Notes: generated by a model from the letters alone, not told the origin. Counted from the first letter of the stretch, positions 1 to 6,015 are shown. The stretch is DNA of 6,909 nucleotides from DATFGK01 sp046712825 (GCA_046712825.1 JBKKCR010000076.1:1-6909), one strand, 5' to 3'. Numbers and translations are program-made.

Positions 1-380
1 GTCCCCGGCGCCATCGCGGCGAACGGACAGGAGATCAGGATGAAGGCGCCGGCCGACGCCGCGCGGGCGCCCGGCGGCCCTACCCAGCACAGCACGGGAA
101 CCGCGGACTCCTGGATGGCCAGGATGATCCGACGCATCGACGAGTCGAGCCCGCCGGGAGTGTCGAGTCGCACCACGATGGCGGCGGCTCCGTCGTCCTC
201 GGCGGCTTTGATCGAGCGCGCGAAGTACTTGGCGGTGAGAGGGTCGACGGTTCCGGTCTGCTCGAGGAGCCTGACGACCGAACCGCCTTGAGCGGCGGGG
301 GCCCCGAGGGCTTGCGGGATGGCCAGGAACAAGGCACCTGCTGCCAGGGCCGTGCACCCCAACCGTCGGGATATCGTCAT
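1..380 (-). CDS. NfeD/ClpP-class membrane-bound serine protease, N-terminal part (3' end off window)
   Basis: The reading frame opens at ATG 378-380 and runs off the left edge after 126 codons without a stop. Residues 1-27 look like a signal peptide (basic start, then an Ala/Leu-rich core to ALGAP). The ClpP-like fold follows: V-R-L-D-T-P-G-G-L at about 70-78, then P-P-G-A-R-A-A-S-A-G-A-F at 102-113, whose Ser109 is the expected nucleophile of the family. The stretch ends in A-A-M-A-P-G. In known NfeD1b-type proteins this extracytoplasmic Ser/Lys protease domain is followed by membrane helices and an OB-fold NfeD domain, and the complex is linked to membrane-protein quality control; those parts and the catalytic Lys lie outside the window. 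A GGGG run directly precedes the ATG. The gene is divergent from the short-chain cis-prenyltransferase, with 69 bp between starts. Family assignment is firm; substrate is unknown. Confidence 0.88.
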   Translation of the reverse strand, partial: MTISRRLGCTALAAGALFLAIPQALGAPAAQGGSVVRLLEQTGTVDPLTAKYFARSIKAAEDDGAAAIVVRLDTPGGLDSSMRRIILAIQESAVPVLCWVGPPGARAASAGAFILISCPFAAMAPG

Positions 381-393
381 CCCCGTACCATCG

Positions 394-399
394 AGTGTA
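394..399 (-). promoter_or_regulatory. possible -10 element for the NfeD-family gene
   Basis: Read on the minus strand this is TACACT, a TAnnnT-type -10 hexamer ending 13 bases before the ATG at 380. This would give a very short leader. No convincing -35 is visible at 16-18 bp upstream, so the call is weak. Confidence 0.3.
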
Positions 400-437
400 C
401 GACGCCGGGCCCGGCCTGCACCGATTTACCCCGGTGG

Positions 438-443
438 TACCCT
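438..443 (+). promoter_or_regulatory. possible -10 element giving a leaderless cis-prenyltransferase transcript
   Basis: TACCCT fits TAnnnT and ends 6 bases before the GTG at 450, so transcription would start at or next to the start codon. Leaderless starts are common in actinobacteria, and no good Shine-Dalgarno precedes this GTG (only GGTGG at 433-437, rather far away). There is no clear -35. The call is an inference from spacing. Confidence 0.28.
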
Positions 444-449
444 CAGACC

Positions 450-1238
450 GTGCCCAAGCGCCCGCTGATCCCGCGACCCGCCCGTGACCTCGCGATCCGT
501 GTCTACGGCCGCCGGATGGAGCAGTGGATCCGCGGGGGTCCTATCCCCCACCACGTCGGGATCATCCTGGACGGGAACCGCCGGTGGGCGAAGGCGATGG
601 GCTACACGGACACCGCAGAGGGACACCGCCGGGGCGCCGAGAAGATCGACGAACTCCTCGCCTGGTGCGTCGAGCTGGATATCCCGATCGTGACGCTGTG
701 GCTGCTGTCCACCGAGAACCTCTCCCGCGACGAGCGAGAGGTCGTGGACCTGCTCGAGATCATCGAGGACAAGGTGCGGACGCTCGCCTCGGACAACGAT
801 TGGAAGATCCGCGCGCTCGGGGCGCAGGATCTGCTTCCCGAGACGACCCGAGACGTTCTTCAACAAGCCCAAGAAGAATCGGCCGGTCACACAGTTCGCA
901 TCCTGAACGTCGCCGTAGGGTACGGGGGCCGGCAGGAGATCTCGGACGCGATCGCCCGGCTGATGGAGTCCTACGCGTCCGAAGGGCTCGAGCTCGACGA
1001 AGCCGCGAAGCGCGTCACACCCGACGAGATCGCTCGGTTCCTGTACACCGCGGGGCTACCGGACCCGGATCTCATCATCCGCACGTCCGGCGAGGTCCGC
1101 CTGTCGGGGTTCCTGCTCTGGCAGAGCGCGCACTCCGAGTTCTACTTCTGCGACCCGTACTGGCCGGACTTCCGTCGCATCGACTTCCTCCGCGCCGTGC
1201 GCGCCTACCAGCAACGCGCGCGCCGCTACGGGCGCTAA
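450..1238 (+). CDS. short-chain cis-prenyltransferase (Z-farnesyl diphosphate synthase type)
   Basis: Isoprenyl synthase of the UppS family, 262 aa from GTG 450. Family enzymes condense isopentenyl diphosphate onto an allylic diphosphate in cis. Visible motifs: I-I-L-D-G-N-R-R-W-A with the catalytic Asp41; L-L-S-T-E-N-L at 85-91; G-Y-G-G-R-Q-E-I at about 157-164; and [16 protein letters not shown] starting at Arg211, which holds the diphosphate-binding arginines. The N-terminal extension (P-L-I-P-R-P-A-R-D-L-A-I-R-V-Y), the D-G-N-R-R-W variant and the R-R-Y-G-R C-terminus resemble mycobacterial Rv1086, which makes omega,E,Z-farnesyl diphosphate for the long-chain synthase. The frame is open from 288, but similarity begins near GTG 450; ATG 516 would delete the N-terminal extension. 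The last 85 codons lie in a direct repeat with 3883-4142, so the 3' end may be a replacement. The product length is inferred from similarity only. Confidence 0.88.
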   Translation: MPKRPLIPRPARDLAIRVYGRRMEQWIRGGPIPHHVGIILDGNRRWAKAMGYTDTAEGHRRGAEKIDELLAWCVELDIPIVTLWLLSTENLSRDEREVVDLLEIIEDKVRTLASDNDWKIRALGAQDLLPETTRDVLQQAQEESAGHTVRILNVAVGYGGRQEISDAIARLMESYASEGLELDEAAKRVTPDEIARFLYTAGLPDPDLIIRTSGEVRLSGFLLWQSAHSEFYFCDPYWPDFRRIDFLRAVRAYQQRARRYGR

Positions 1239-1240
1239 CC
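979..1240 (+). repeat. 262-bp direct repeat, left copy (3' end of the intact cis-prenyltransferase gene)
   Basis: Matches 3883-4144 over 262 bp in the same orientation, with no insertion or deletion and 15 mismatches by hand count (about 94% identity). It starts at CCGAAGGG and ends two bases after the TAA stop; the bases just outside (t978 versus g3882, t1241 versus c4145) differ. The longest identical run is 50 bp (1074-1123), covering the conserved diphosphate-binding motif. The distance between copies is 2904 bp. Confidence 0.95.
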
Positions 1241-1246
1241 TTTGGC

Positions 1247-1684
1247 TCAGAACTTGGGGACCTCAACAGTTCGTCCAGCCACCGGCTCGTCGAGCCGCAT
1301 CTGCAGCTCGTAGTAGTACCCCTCGGCTGTGCAGAAGACCTTGCCGGGTAAATCGTGATAGCCGCCGTAAACCTCCACGGTGAGGCGCTCGGGGAAATAG
1401 TCGACCTCTATGCGTTCGAGAGACCAGCAGTCGGCATTTCCGCCAATGAATCGGAGCGTCAGGCGTCTGTCGTCGTTAGATGCAACATCGAAGGAATCAA
1501 TTCGCACCAGAGTGACATGATCACCCGCTCTGCCGGGTCGAAAAATGCCCTTCGGATCCTGAGATATCACTGCTCCATGCGAGGGTTGTCGTGGCTGTCT
1601 ATCAGGTTCGCAAGCTGCTGCTGACGCTAATGCCCAAAGTCCGAGCAGAGCCGCCAATAATCGAGTCTTAGCTGCCGAACTCAT
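1247..1684 (-). CDS. small exported, lipoprotein-like protein of unknown function
   Basis: 145 aa. Residues 1-24 form a signal peptide: short basic start (K-T-R), hydrophobic L/A core, then A-S-A-A-A-C. Cys25 could be a lipidated cysteine, but Ala at -3 is not the usual Leu of a lipobox, so cleavage by signal peptidase I is also possible. After a Pro/Gln-rich linker (26-50) the rest looks like a small beta-sandwich with alternating hydrophobic residues, ending in L-D-E-P-V-A-G-R-T-V, a motif I associate with actinobacterial secreted proteins of unknown function. Cys86 (D-C-W) and Cys118 (V-F-C-T) could form a disulfide. The ATG overlaps the upstream gene's stop in ATGA, so it is probably translationally coupled and third in the protease operon. 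Its stop lies 8 bp from the convergent cis-prenyltransferase stop, leaving no room for a separate terminator. Confidence 0.72.
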   Translation of the reverse strand: MSSAAKTRLLAALLGLWALASAAACEPDRQPRQPSHGAVISQDPKGIFRPGRAGDHVTLVRIDSFDVASNDDRRLTLRFIGGNADCWSLERIEVDYFPERLTVEVYGGYHDLPGKVFCTAEGYYYELQMRLDEPVAGRTVEVPKF

Positions 1685-2406
1685 GCGTCAGACTTACGCC
1701 CCGTCGGCAAGGGTTTAGCGGTTTCAGGGAACTGACGAGTTGCCCTGTCGCTGGCAGCCAAGGGCCGTCGCCGGAATCGGAGCGCCGCGATCAAGACGGC
1801 TGCTATGAACAATAGAGTCGCGATGCCCACAAGTGCCTTCGTCGGGGTCGCCTTCAGGGATGATGGGGGCTGCGGAGATGCCGCATTACCTTGAAACGCT
1901 GCCCCAGCCTCAATGATGACGGCGTCTCGTGGGATATCGTTCTCGGCGATCTCTTCCTCTACCTTCGGGCTTTGAGATTCCAGATCCTCCACGGCAATCT
2001 TGAGGCGATTGGCCCTGGTGTCGATGGAGCTCAATACAACACCCTCAATGTTGAACACGGACGCGAACAGAAGATCGTGCCAGCGTTTGAGCTGGACAAA
2101 GCTGTATTCGGCATCAAGCACCGTCACATTGTGCCAAGGGCGCCCCTCAAACAGGCTAGTAGGAAACACATCCAAGACGGCCGCTCGAACATCATCGACC
2201 ATTCCTTCATAGCGTTCGGTCACCAACAAAACGAGTCCTTCACTCGTGGGGTCAGCCATCAGGCCGGCGAACTGCGGAACTCGTTCGCCAACCTCGGCAT
2301 AGAGGTCGTCACTCGATTGGGCACCAGAAGCATGGCTGGTGATTGCCAAGACAATGAGAGCGGCGCCAGCAAACGCTGCCGTGTTCGCGTATCGCTTGCC
2401 ATGCAT
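1681..2406 (-). CDS. membrane-anchored stand-alone prodomain protein, paralog of the adjacent protease's N-terminal domain
   Basis: 241 aa from ATG 2406, chosen because AGGAGAAGG sits 1 base upstream of it with the AGGAG core at 5-base spacing; a GTG at 2421 in the same frame is less likely. Residues 1-29 are a signal peptide ending in S-H-A-S-G-A. Residues 33-170 align with the prodomain of the neighbouring S1 protease: V-G-x-x-V-P-x-F-x-G, then Y-S-F-x-Q-L-K-x-W-H-D, F-x-I-E-G-V, N-R-L and I-P-R-x-A-V. No catalytic His/Asp/Ser motifs follow. Instead there is a Pro/Ser-rich linker, a transmembrane helix (about 190-210) and R-F-R-R-R, which predicts the domain outside and a 30-residue tail in the cytoplasm. 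The start is 8 bp after the protease stop. It could act as a membrane-held chaperone, inhibitor or sensor for the protease; that role is inference only. Confidence 0.78.
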   Translation of the reverse strand: MHGKRYANTAAFAGAALIVLAITSHASGAQSSDDLYAEVGERVPQFAGLMADPTSEGLVLLVTERYEGMVDDVRAAVLDVFPTSLFEGRPWHNVTVLDAEYSFVQLKRWHDLLFASVFNIEGVVLSSIDTRANRLKIAVEDLESQSPKVEEEIAENDIPRDAVIIEAGAAFQGNAASPQPPSSLKATPTKALVGIATLLFIAAVLIAALRFRRRPLAASDRATRQFPETAKPLPTGRKSDA

Positions 2407-2407
2407 G

Positions 2408-2416
2408 CCTTCTCCT
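2408..2416 (-). promoter_or_regulatory. ribosome binding site deciding the start of the anchored prodomain gene
   Basis: On the minus strand this reads AGGAGAAGG, overlapping the protease stop codon (2415-2417) and lying just before ATG 2404-2406. It favours that ATG over the in-frame GTG at 2419-2421 and suggests re-initiation by ribosomes finishing the protease. Confidence 0.75.
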
Positions 2417-3707
2417 AACACGAAAATGGAGGCGCGCAGGTGTTAACTGAATCAAGTTCCGCCGACTTCTCGATGCCCAGTATCGTGCTGTAGGCAGAAA
2501 CCGTGCCGCCTTCCTCAGACCCCCAGAAGATACCCATGAAGATTACGTCGCTCTGTGTGCCTCCCACGCGCATGAACACGGGCGACCCGCTATCGCCGCC
2601 CATTGGGACGGGAATCCATTCAACAAGCGCTTGGCAGAGCATCATGGTTATTTGCCTGGGAACGTTCGCGCAGTCATCAATAACAAGCGCGCCTGTCGAT
2701 CCCGTTTGACTTCCGACCTTTGTCACGAAGTCATCAGGAAGCGTCAGAAGTTCCCCGACAACTCTCCATTTCGCGCCGGCCCATGCGGTTCCTGGAGGAG
2801 GGACGGAAGGCTTCGCAATCCGGCCTAGATCGACTGGCGCAGCGGCGAGGTTCCTATCGAATTCTACGTCGGCCCAGCGGCACGCCCACCCAGAAGGGCA
2901 AGGACTCCCGGTGAAAGTAGGTGAGTCGTGAACCTCCCAGCCAATCGGATGGTTCACCGTGTGATTCCCGTAGCCGAACCCGTCTTGCACACCGAGATGG
3001 CCACAGTGCGCCGCCGTCATGAACCCAGTGAACCCTTGCCATACTGAAGTCGCGCCGAGCGTGCACACTTGCCCTGCCGGCGTAAGGCTCTGGATTTGTA
3101 GGCCGCCAACTCGGGGCGCGTGGGGATGTAGTCGGAGGCTGCTCTTAGATACAAACGGCTGAATCTCGCTAACAGCAACCGCTTCCCGTGGGATCCCCAG
3201 TTCTTCCAAACTCTCACGGACGGTCCCCTCGTCATCGCTCAAGCTGCGCACCCCAACATGTAGGCGATTCATCTTGTCTTCGATGAAGTTCGTAGTCACC
3301 CCTTCGATACTGAATATCTTCGCTGTCGCGGCATCGTGCCACACCTTCAGCTGGTGGAACGAGTAGGTGGCGGGCAGCACAACGATGTCCTTCGATGCGT
3401 AGAAGGGAGAGAGCCACTTGGCGAGAGATACCTGTGCCTCGGACGCCGCACTCGATGATTGGCCAACAACGAGGATCCCGAGCGAAGACGGCCCGGCACT
3501 AAAGACGCCTCCAAACTCCGGAACTTCAGACCCGACAAGATCCATTAGCTCATGCATCGTGTGGTCGGCAACCAACGGACTCATCTCAGCGACAGGTTCT
3601 GATGCGGAACTTGGAGCCGGGGCGATTTGACCAAGCAAGAGAATCATTGCTCCAACCAGAGTGAATATACGTTCGGTGGGCCATGAGCCCCGGACTCGAG
3701 TCTCCAC
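2415..3707 (-). CDS. secreted S1-family (streptogrisin/trypsin-like) serine protease with N-terminal prodomain
   Basis: 430 aa from GTG 3707, preferred to the upstream in-frame GTG 3746 because GGGGAGGAG lies 4 bases before it. Residues 1-36 form a signal peptide (R-V-R-G start, hydrophobic core near 15-27, A-P-S-S-A-S-A-type region). Residues about 49-182 are a prodomain with [18 protein letters not shown] and L-G-I-P-R-E-A-V. This resembles the N-terminal pro region of bacterial S1 proteases, which assists folding and is removed on activation. The protease domain shows T-A-A-H-C (His234), W-A-D-V-E (Asp280), K-V-G-S-Q-T-G-S-T and G-G-D-S-G-S-P (Ser373), a complete triad. Eight cysteines (215, 235, 270, 276, 346, 358, 424, 430) allow four disulfides, the last pair in the C-terminal tail. 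It is first in a three-gene operon. Substrate unknown. Confidence 0.9.
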   Translation of the reverse strand: METRVRGSWPTERIFTLVGAMILLLGQIAPAPSSASEPVAEMSPLVADHTMHELMDLVGSEVPEFGGVFSAGPSSLGILVVGQSSSAASEAQVSLAKWLSPFYASKDIVVLPATYSFHQLKVWHDAATAKIFSIEGVTTNFIEDKMNRLHVGVRSLSDDEGTVRESLEELGIPREAVAVSEIQPFVSKSSLRLHPHAPRVGGLQIQSLTPAGQVCTLGATSVWQGFTGFMTAAHCGHLGVQDGFGYGNHTVNHPIGWEVHDSPTFTGSPCPSGWACRWADVEFDRNLAAAPVDLGRIAKPSVPPPGTAWAGAKWRVVGELLTLPDDFVTKVGSQTGSTGALVIDDCANVPRQITMMLCQALVEWIPVPMGGDSGSPVFMRVGGTQSDVIFMGIFWGSEEGGTVSAYSTILGIEKSAELDSVNTCAPPFSC

Positions 3708-3711
3708 CTCG

Positions 3712-3720
3712 CTCCTCCCC
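3712..3720 (-). promoter_or_regulatory. ribosome binding site deciding the protease start
   Basis: Minus-strand GGGGAGGAG, 4 bases upstream of GTG 3705-3707 (6 bases from the GGAGG core). It is the strongest Shine-Dalgarno in the window. It places the start 13 codons inside the longest reading frame and leaves a more typical signal peptide. Confidence 0.75.
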
Positions 3721-3750
3721 CGAGAAGAAGCCTGAGTACCCTGCACGACG

Positions 3751-3779
3751 GTGTTACTTCGTTAACCAGGCGAAGTCAA
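3751..3779 (-). promoter_or_regulatory. probable promoter of the three-gene protease operon
   Basis: On the minus strand a good -35 box TTGACT (3774-3779) is followed by a 17-base spacer and TAACAC (3751-3756) as a weaker -10. Transcription would start near 3744, giving a leader of about 37 bases to GTG 3707. The promoter lies inside the low-GC segment and would be carried along with it. No operator-like palindrome was recognised. Confidence 0.5.
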
Positions 3780-3882
3780 GAGGCTAAGGTCCTAGCCAGG
3801 TCGATACAGCCGAACGTCGCAATCGGCCCACGCGATTTCTCTTGCCGCATTCCCGACCGATCAATTTGGGTTCTACACACCG

Positions 3883-4142
3883 CCGAAGGGCTCGAGCTCG
3901 ACGAAGCCGCGAAGCGGGTAACGCCCGACGAGATCGCGCGGTTCCTCTACACCGCGGGGCTACCGGACCCGGACCTGATCATCCGCACGTCCGGCGAGGT
4001 CCGCCTGTCGGGGTTCCTGCTCTGGCAAAGCGCGCACTCCGAGTTCTACTTCTGCGATCCCTACTGGCCCGACTTCCGCCGCATCGACTTCCTGCGCGCC
4101 GTGCGCGCGTACCAGCAACGCTCGCGCCGCTACGGGCGCTAA
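3883..4142 (+). pseudogene. orphan 3' end of a cis-prenyltransferase gene
   Basis: Encodes only the last 86 or so residues of the UppS fold, from E-G-L-E-L-D-E to R-R-Y-G-R and TAA, including [11 protein letters not shown]. The catalytic Asp and all the N-terminal two thirds are absent. The frame stays open upstream into unrelated sequence, but no plausible start with a ribosome binding site was found, so it is probably not expressed as a working enzyme. Compared with the intact copy at 979-1238 it differs at 15 positions: 14 silent, and one Ala-to-Ser change six codons before the stop (GCG versus TCG). No stop or frameshift has accumulated, so the displacement is recent or the sequence was under selection elsewhere until recently. 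Its stop overlaps the stop of the convergent VOC gene, which fits an ancestral cis-prenyltransferase/VOC tail-to-tail pair. Confidence 0.85.
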
Positions 4143-4144
4143 CC
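3883..4144 (+). repeat. 262-bp direct repeat, right copy
   Basis: Partner of 979-1240 at a fixed offset of 2904 bp with no indels. The upstream boundary is abrupt: sequence left of CCGAAGGG has no resemblance to the cis-prenyltransferase gene. Confidence 0.95.
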
Positions 4145-4534
4145 CTCCGTCGGCAGCTCCCGTAACACGCAGAACTCGTTACCTTCTGGGTCGGCCAGAA
4201 CGGTCCACGCCTGCTCACCCTGGCCGATATCGACGCGACGCGCCCCGAGAGCCAGGATGCGCTCGACCTCTTCCGCAGTTGTTCGGTCCACGGGTCGAAG
4301 GTCGATGTGCAGACGGTTCTTGACCGTCTTCGGCTCGGGAACCACGCCGAAGATGATCGTCGGCGGCACGATGCCGCGGCGCATTGCCTCGGGCGTTTGC
4401 TCCTCGCCCGCGATCTCGACCCAGCCCTTCGGCTTCTCGTCGATGATCTCGTAGCCGAGCACCCCACACCAAAACTCGGCGAGAAGGCGCGGATCTCTGC
4501 AATCCACGGCCACTTCCGAGAATCGACTCGCCAT
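4139..4534 (-). CDS. VOC-superfamily (glyoxalase-like) protein
   Basis: 131 aa with the vicinal oxygen chelate fold in two beta-alpha-beta-beta-beta halves. The first half has V-A-V-D-C-R-D-P and [10 protein letters not shown]. The second has [15 protein letters not shown] (His76), L-G-A-R-R and [11 protein letters not shown] near the C-terminus. This signature fits the glyoxalase-like group common in actinobacteria (Glyoxalase_6 type). Members are often of unknown substrate and should not be called glyoxalase I or bleomycin resistance without data. The start is supported by GAGGAG (4540-4545 on this strand), 5 bases before the ATG and overlapping the uppS stop. It is the last gene of the era-recO-uppS run and its TAG stop overlaps the stop of the orphan prenyltransferase end. 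Confidence 0.88.
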   Translation of the reverse strand: MASRFSEVAVDCRDPRLLAEFWCGVLGYEIIDEKPKGWVEIAGEEQTPEAMRRGIVPPTIIFGVVPEPKTVKNRLHIDLRPVDRTTAEEVERILALGARRVDIGQGEQAWTVLADPEGNEFCVLRELPTEG

Positions 4535-4543
4535 GCCGACTCC

Positions 4544-5284
4544 TCAGACCCCGCCGAAGCGCCGGCCGCGCTCCTGGTATTGACGAACCGCCTCGAAGAG
4601 GTGTTCCCGGGAGAAGTCGGGCCACAGCACCTCGAGGAACACCAGCTCCGCATATGCCGATTGCCACAGCAGGTAGTTCGAGATCCGCTGCTCCCCCGAG
4701 GTCCGCACGAACAAGTCGACGTCGGGGAGCTCGGAATCATAAAGATGCTTCGCGATCGTGCGGTCGGTGACGCGCGAGGGATCGATCTTGCCGGCGGCTG
4801 CATCGGTAGCGATCGCCCGGACCGCGTCGGCCAGCTCGGCGCGCGCGCCGTAGTTGAAGGCGACGGTGAGGGTCATGCGCTTGTTGTCGCGCGTCATCGC
4901 GATGGATCCGTCGATCTGATCCATGATCCGCTTCGGGATCCGCCGCTCGCGGCGCCCGATCCAGCGCATCCTAACGCCCTTGGCGTTGAACTCGTCGCGC
5001 CGCCGTTCGACGAACCGCTGCGTGTCGTTGAGAAGGAATCGGACCTCTGACGGCGGCCGGCGCCAGTTCTCGGTCGAGAACGCGTACAGCGTCAGGTTCG
5101 GGATCCCGAGCGCGAGCGCCGCGTCCACCGCCCGGGCGACCGCGTCCTCGCCGGCGCGATGCCCGTCGGTGCGCGGCAAGCCTCGTTGCTTCGCCCACCG
5201 GCCGTTGCCGTCCATGACGATCGCGACGTGGCGGGGAAGCTTGGAGAGGTCGATCCCTTCGAGAGCGCGCTTACGAGGGCTCAC
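4544..5284 (-). CDS. uppS: isoprenyl (undecaprenyl/decaprenyl) diphosphate synthase
   Basis: 246 aa, the usual family length. It makes the long-chain polyprenyl diphosphate that, after dephosphorylation, carries peptidoglycan and wall-polymer precursors across the membrane. Motifs: H-V-A-I-V-M-D-G-N-G-R-W-A with catalytic Asp25; A-F-S-T-E-N-W at 68-74; F-N-Y-G-A-R at 143-148; and R-T-S-G-E-Q-R-I-S-N-Y-L-L-W-Q-S-A-Y-A-E starting at Arg194, followed by W-P-D-F. The start is GTG 5282-5284 in a GTGA overlap with the recO stop, so translation is probably coupled. The recO-uppS order matches that in mycobacteria (Rv2362c-Rv2361c). Actinobacterial members often make decaprenyl rather than undecaprenyl diphosphate; chain length cannot be read here. 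It is distinct from the short-chain paralog at 450-1238. Confidence 0.96.
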   Translation of the reverse strand: MSPRKRALEGIDLSKLPRHVAIVMDGNGRWAKQRGLPRTDGHRAGEDAVARAVDAALALGIPNLTLYAFSTENWRRPPSEVRFLLNDTQRFVERRRDEFNAKGVRMRWIGRRERRIPKRIMDQIDGSIAMTRDNKRMTLTVAFNYGARAELADAVRAIATDAAAGKIDPSRVTDRTIAKHLYDSELPDVDLFVRTSGEQRISNYLLWQSAYAELVFLEVLWPDFSREHLFEAVRQYQERGRRFGGV

Positions 5285-5994
5285 CGCGGGACGTGCGCCC
5301 AGGCCCGGAGCGGCCGGTCGAAGTGGTACTCGACATACGCGCGGACGAGCCCCGAGGCCTCACGCCGCGCATCGGACGTCACCGCCGACGTCCATTCCTC
5401 TTCGAGAAGATGGGTCAGGTACGGAACCGTAGACTCGCCGACCCGCACGGCCGAAGCGTTGCGGCAGGTCTCGCAGACGAGCCCGCCGGCCGCGATCGAG
5501 AAGCGATCGTGCGGGCCGGGCCGGCCACATGATGCGCACGCGCGAAGGTGCGGCCGGAACCCCGCCAGGGAAACGGTTCGAAGCAGGAACGCGTCCACCA
5601 CCGTCGCCGGGTCCTCTCCGCCGGCCAGCGCGCGGAGCGCGCCGAGCAGCAGCATGAACTGCCGCACGTTGCGCTCGCGCTCCTCCGCGACGCGGTCGGT
5701 GACCTCGAGGATCGCCTCTCCCGCGGCGAACCGCGAGTAGTCCTCGCGGACCGCCCGGAACGGCGAGATCACCTCGCACTGGGTCACGATGTCGAGCTCG
5801 CGGCCCCGGTAGAGCAGGACGTCGACGTGGGTGAAGGGCTCGAGCCGGCCGCCGAACCGCGACTTGGTCTTGCGAACGCCTTTCGCGACGGCGCGGACCT
5901 TGCCCGAGCCCTGGGTCATGAGCGTCACGATGCGGTCGGCCTCGCCGAGGCGCATCGTTCGGAGGATGATCCCTTGCTCGGGATAGAGGGGCAT
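5281..5994 (-). CDS. recO: DNA repair protein RecO
   Basis: 237 aa. RecO works with RecR (and RecF) to load RecA on SSB-coated single-stranded DNA and anneals complementary strands. The N-terminal OB-fold begins Y-P-E-Q-G-I-I-L-R and contains G-E-A-D-R-I-V-T-L and the G-V-R-K-T-K-S-R-F-G segment, followed by L-E-P-F. The helical C-terminal part carries a four-cysteine zinc site: C-A-S-C (153, 156) and C-E-T-C (174, 177). The ATG at 5994 is 21 bp after the upstream gene's stop and lacks a clear ribosome binding site. Its last bases form the uppS start. Position between era and uppS matches actinobacterial gene order. Confidence 0.95.
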   Translation of the reverse strand: MPLYPEQGIILRTMRLGEADRIVTLMTQGSGKVRAVAKGVRKTKSRFGGRLEPFTHVDVLLYRGRELDIVTQCEVISPFRAVREDYSRFAAGEAILEVTDRVAEERERNVRQFMLLLGALRALAGGEDPATVVDAFLLRTVSLAGFRPHLRACASCGRPGPHDRFSIAAGGLVCETCRNASAVRVGESTVPYLTHLLEEEWTSAVTSDARREASGLVRAYVEYHFDRPLRAWAHVPR

Positions 5995-6002
5995 CGAAGG
6001 TG

Positions 6003-6008
6003 ATTCTA
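6003..6008 (-). promoter_or_regulatory. possible internal -10 element before recO
   Basis: Minus-strand TAGAAT, close to the TATAAT consensus, ends 8 bases before the recO ATG, so a transcript would be nearly leaderless. No -35 was seen. It lies in the 21-bp gap after the Rieske-like gene and may be chance. Confidence 0.25.
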
Positions 6009-6015
6009 GCCGCGC

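Larger units (their letters stand above)
1241..3882. mobile_element. candidate inserted island between duplicated gene ends
   Basis: This 2.6-kb stretch holds three co-oriented minus-strand genes (secreted S1 protease, anchored prodomain paralog, small exported protein) and lies exactly between two direct copies of a gene end. Its base composition is lower in GC: two sampled 60-base lines give 31/60 (2041-2100) and 30/60 (3241-3300) against 43/60 in the recO region (5641-5700). Integrative elements that enter the 3' end of a protein gene and restore it with their own version are known (prophage e14 in icd of E. coli). No integrase, transposase or terminal inverted repeat was seen, so the element would be a passenger moved in trans, a decayed remnant, or a product of homologous recombination with a related strain's locus. 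Confidence 0.45.

Noticed and set aside
1239..1246. Bidirectional terminator between the convergent genes
   Set aside because: Only 8 bp separate the stops and no stem-loop with a T-run is visible there.
524..1351. Plus-strand 275-codon open frame overlapping the cis-prenyltransferase
   Set aside because: An Arg-rich frame-shifted shadow of the real gene; the real frame carries all family motifs.
3811..3826. CGAACGT resembling half of an actinobacterial SOS (LexA) box upstream of the protease
   Set aside because: Only one half-site matches; the second half GTTCG at the right spacing is missing.
1241..3882. Insertion sequence or transposon with terminal inverted repeats
   Set aside because: No transposase or recombinase motif is encoded, and the two inner edges of the segment are not inverted complements of each other.
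3842..4165. Plus-strand 107-codon open frame at the orphan gene end
   Set aside because: It is the same out-of-phase shadow as the one over the intact gene. The meaningful frame is the remnant starting at 3885, which lacks a start codon of its own.
3979..5050. Long open frames on both strands (3979-4803 minus, 4307-5050 plus) over uppS and the VOC gene
   Set aside because: They cross real gene boundaries, have biased composition and show no domain; both are shadows.
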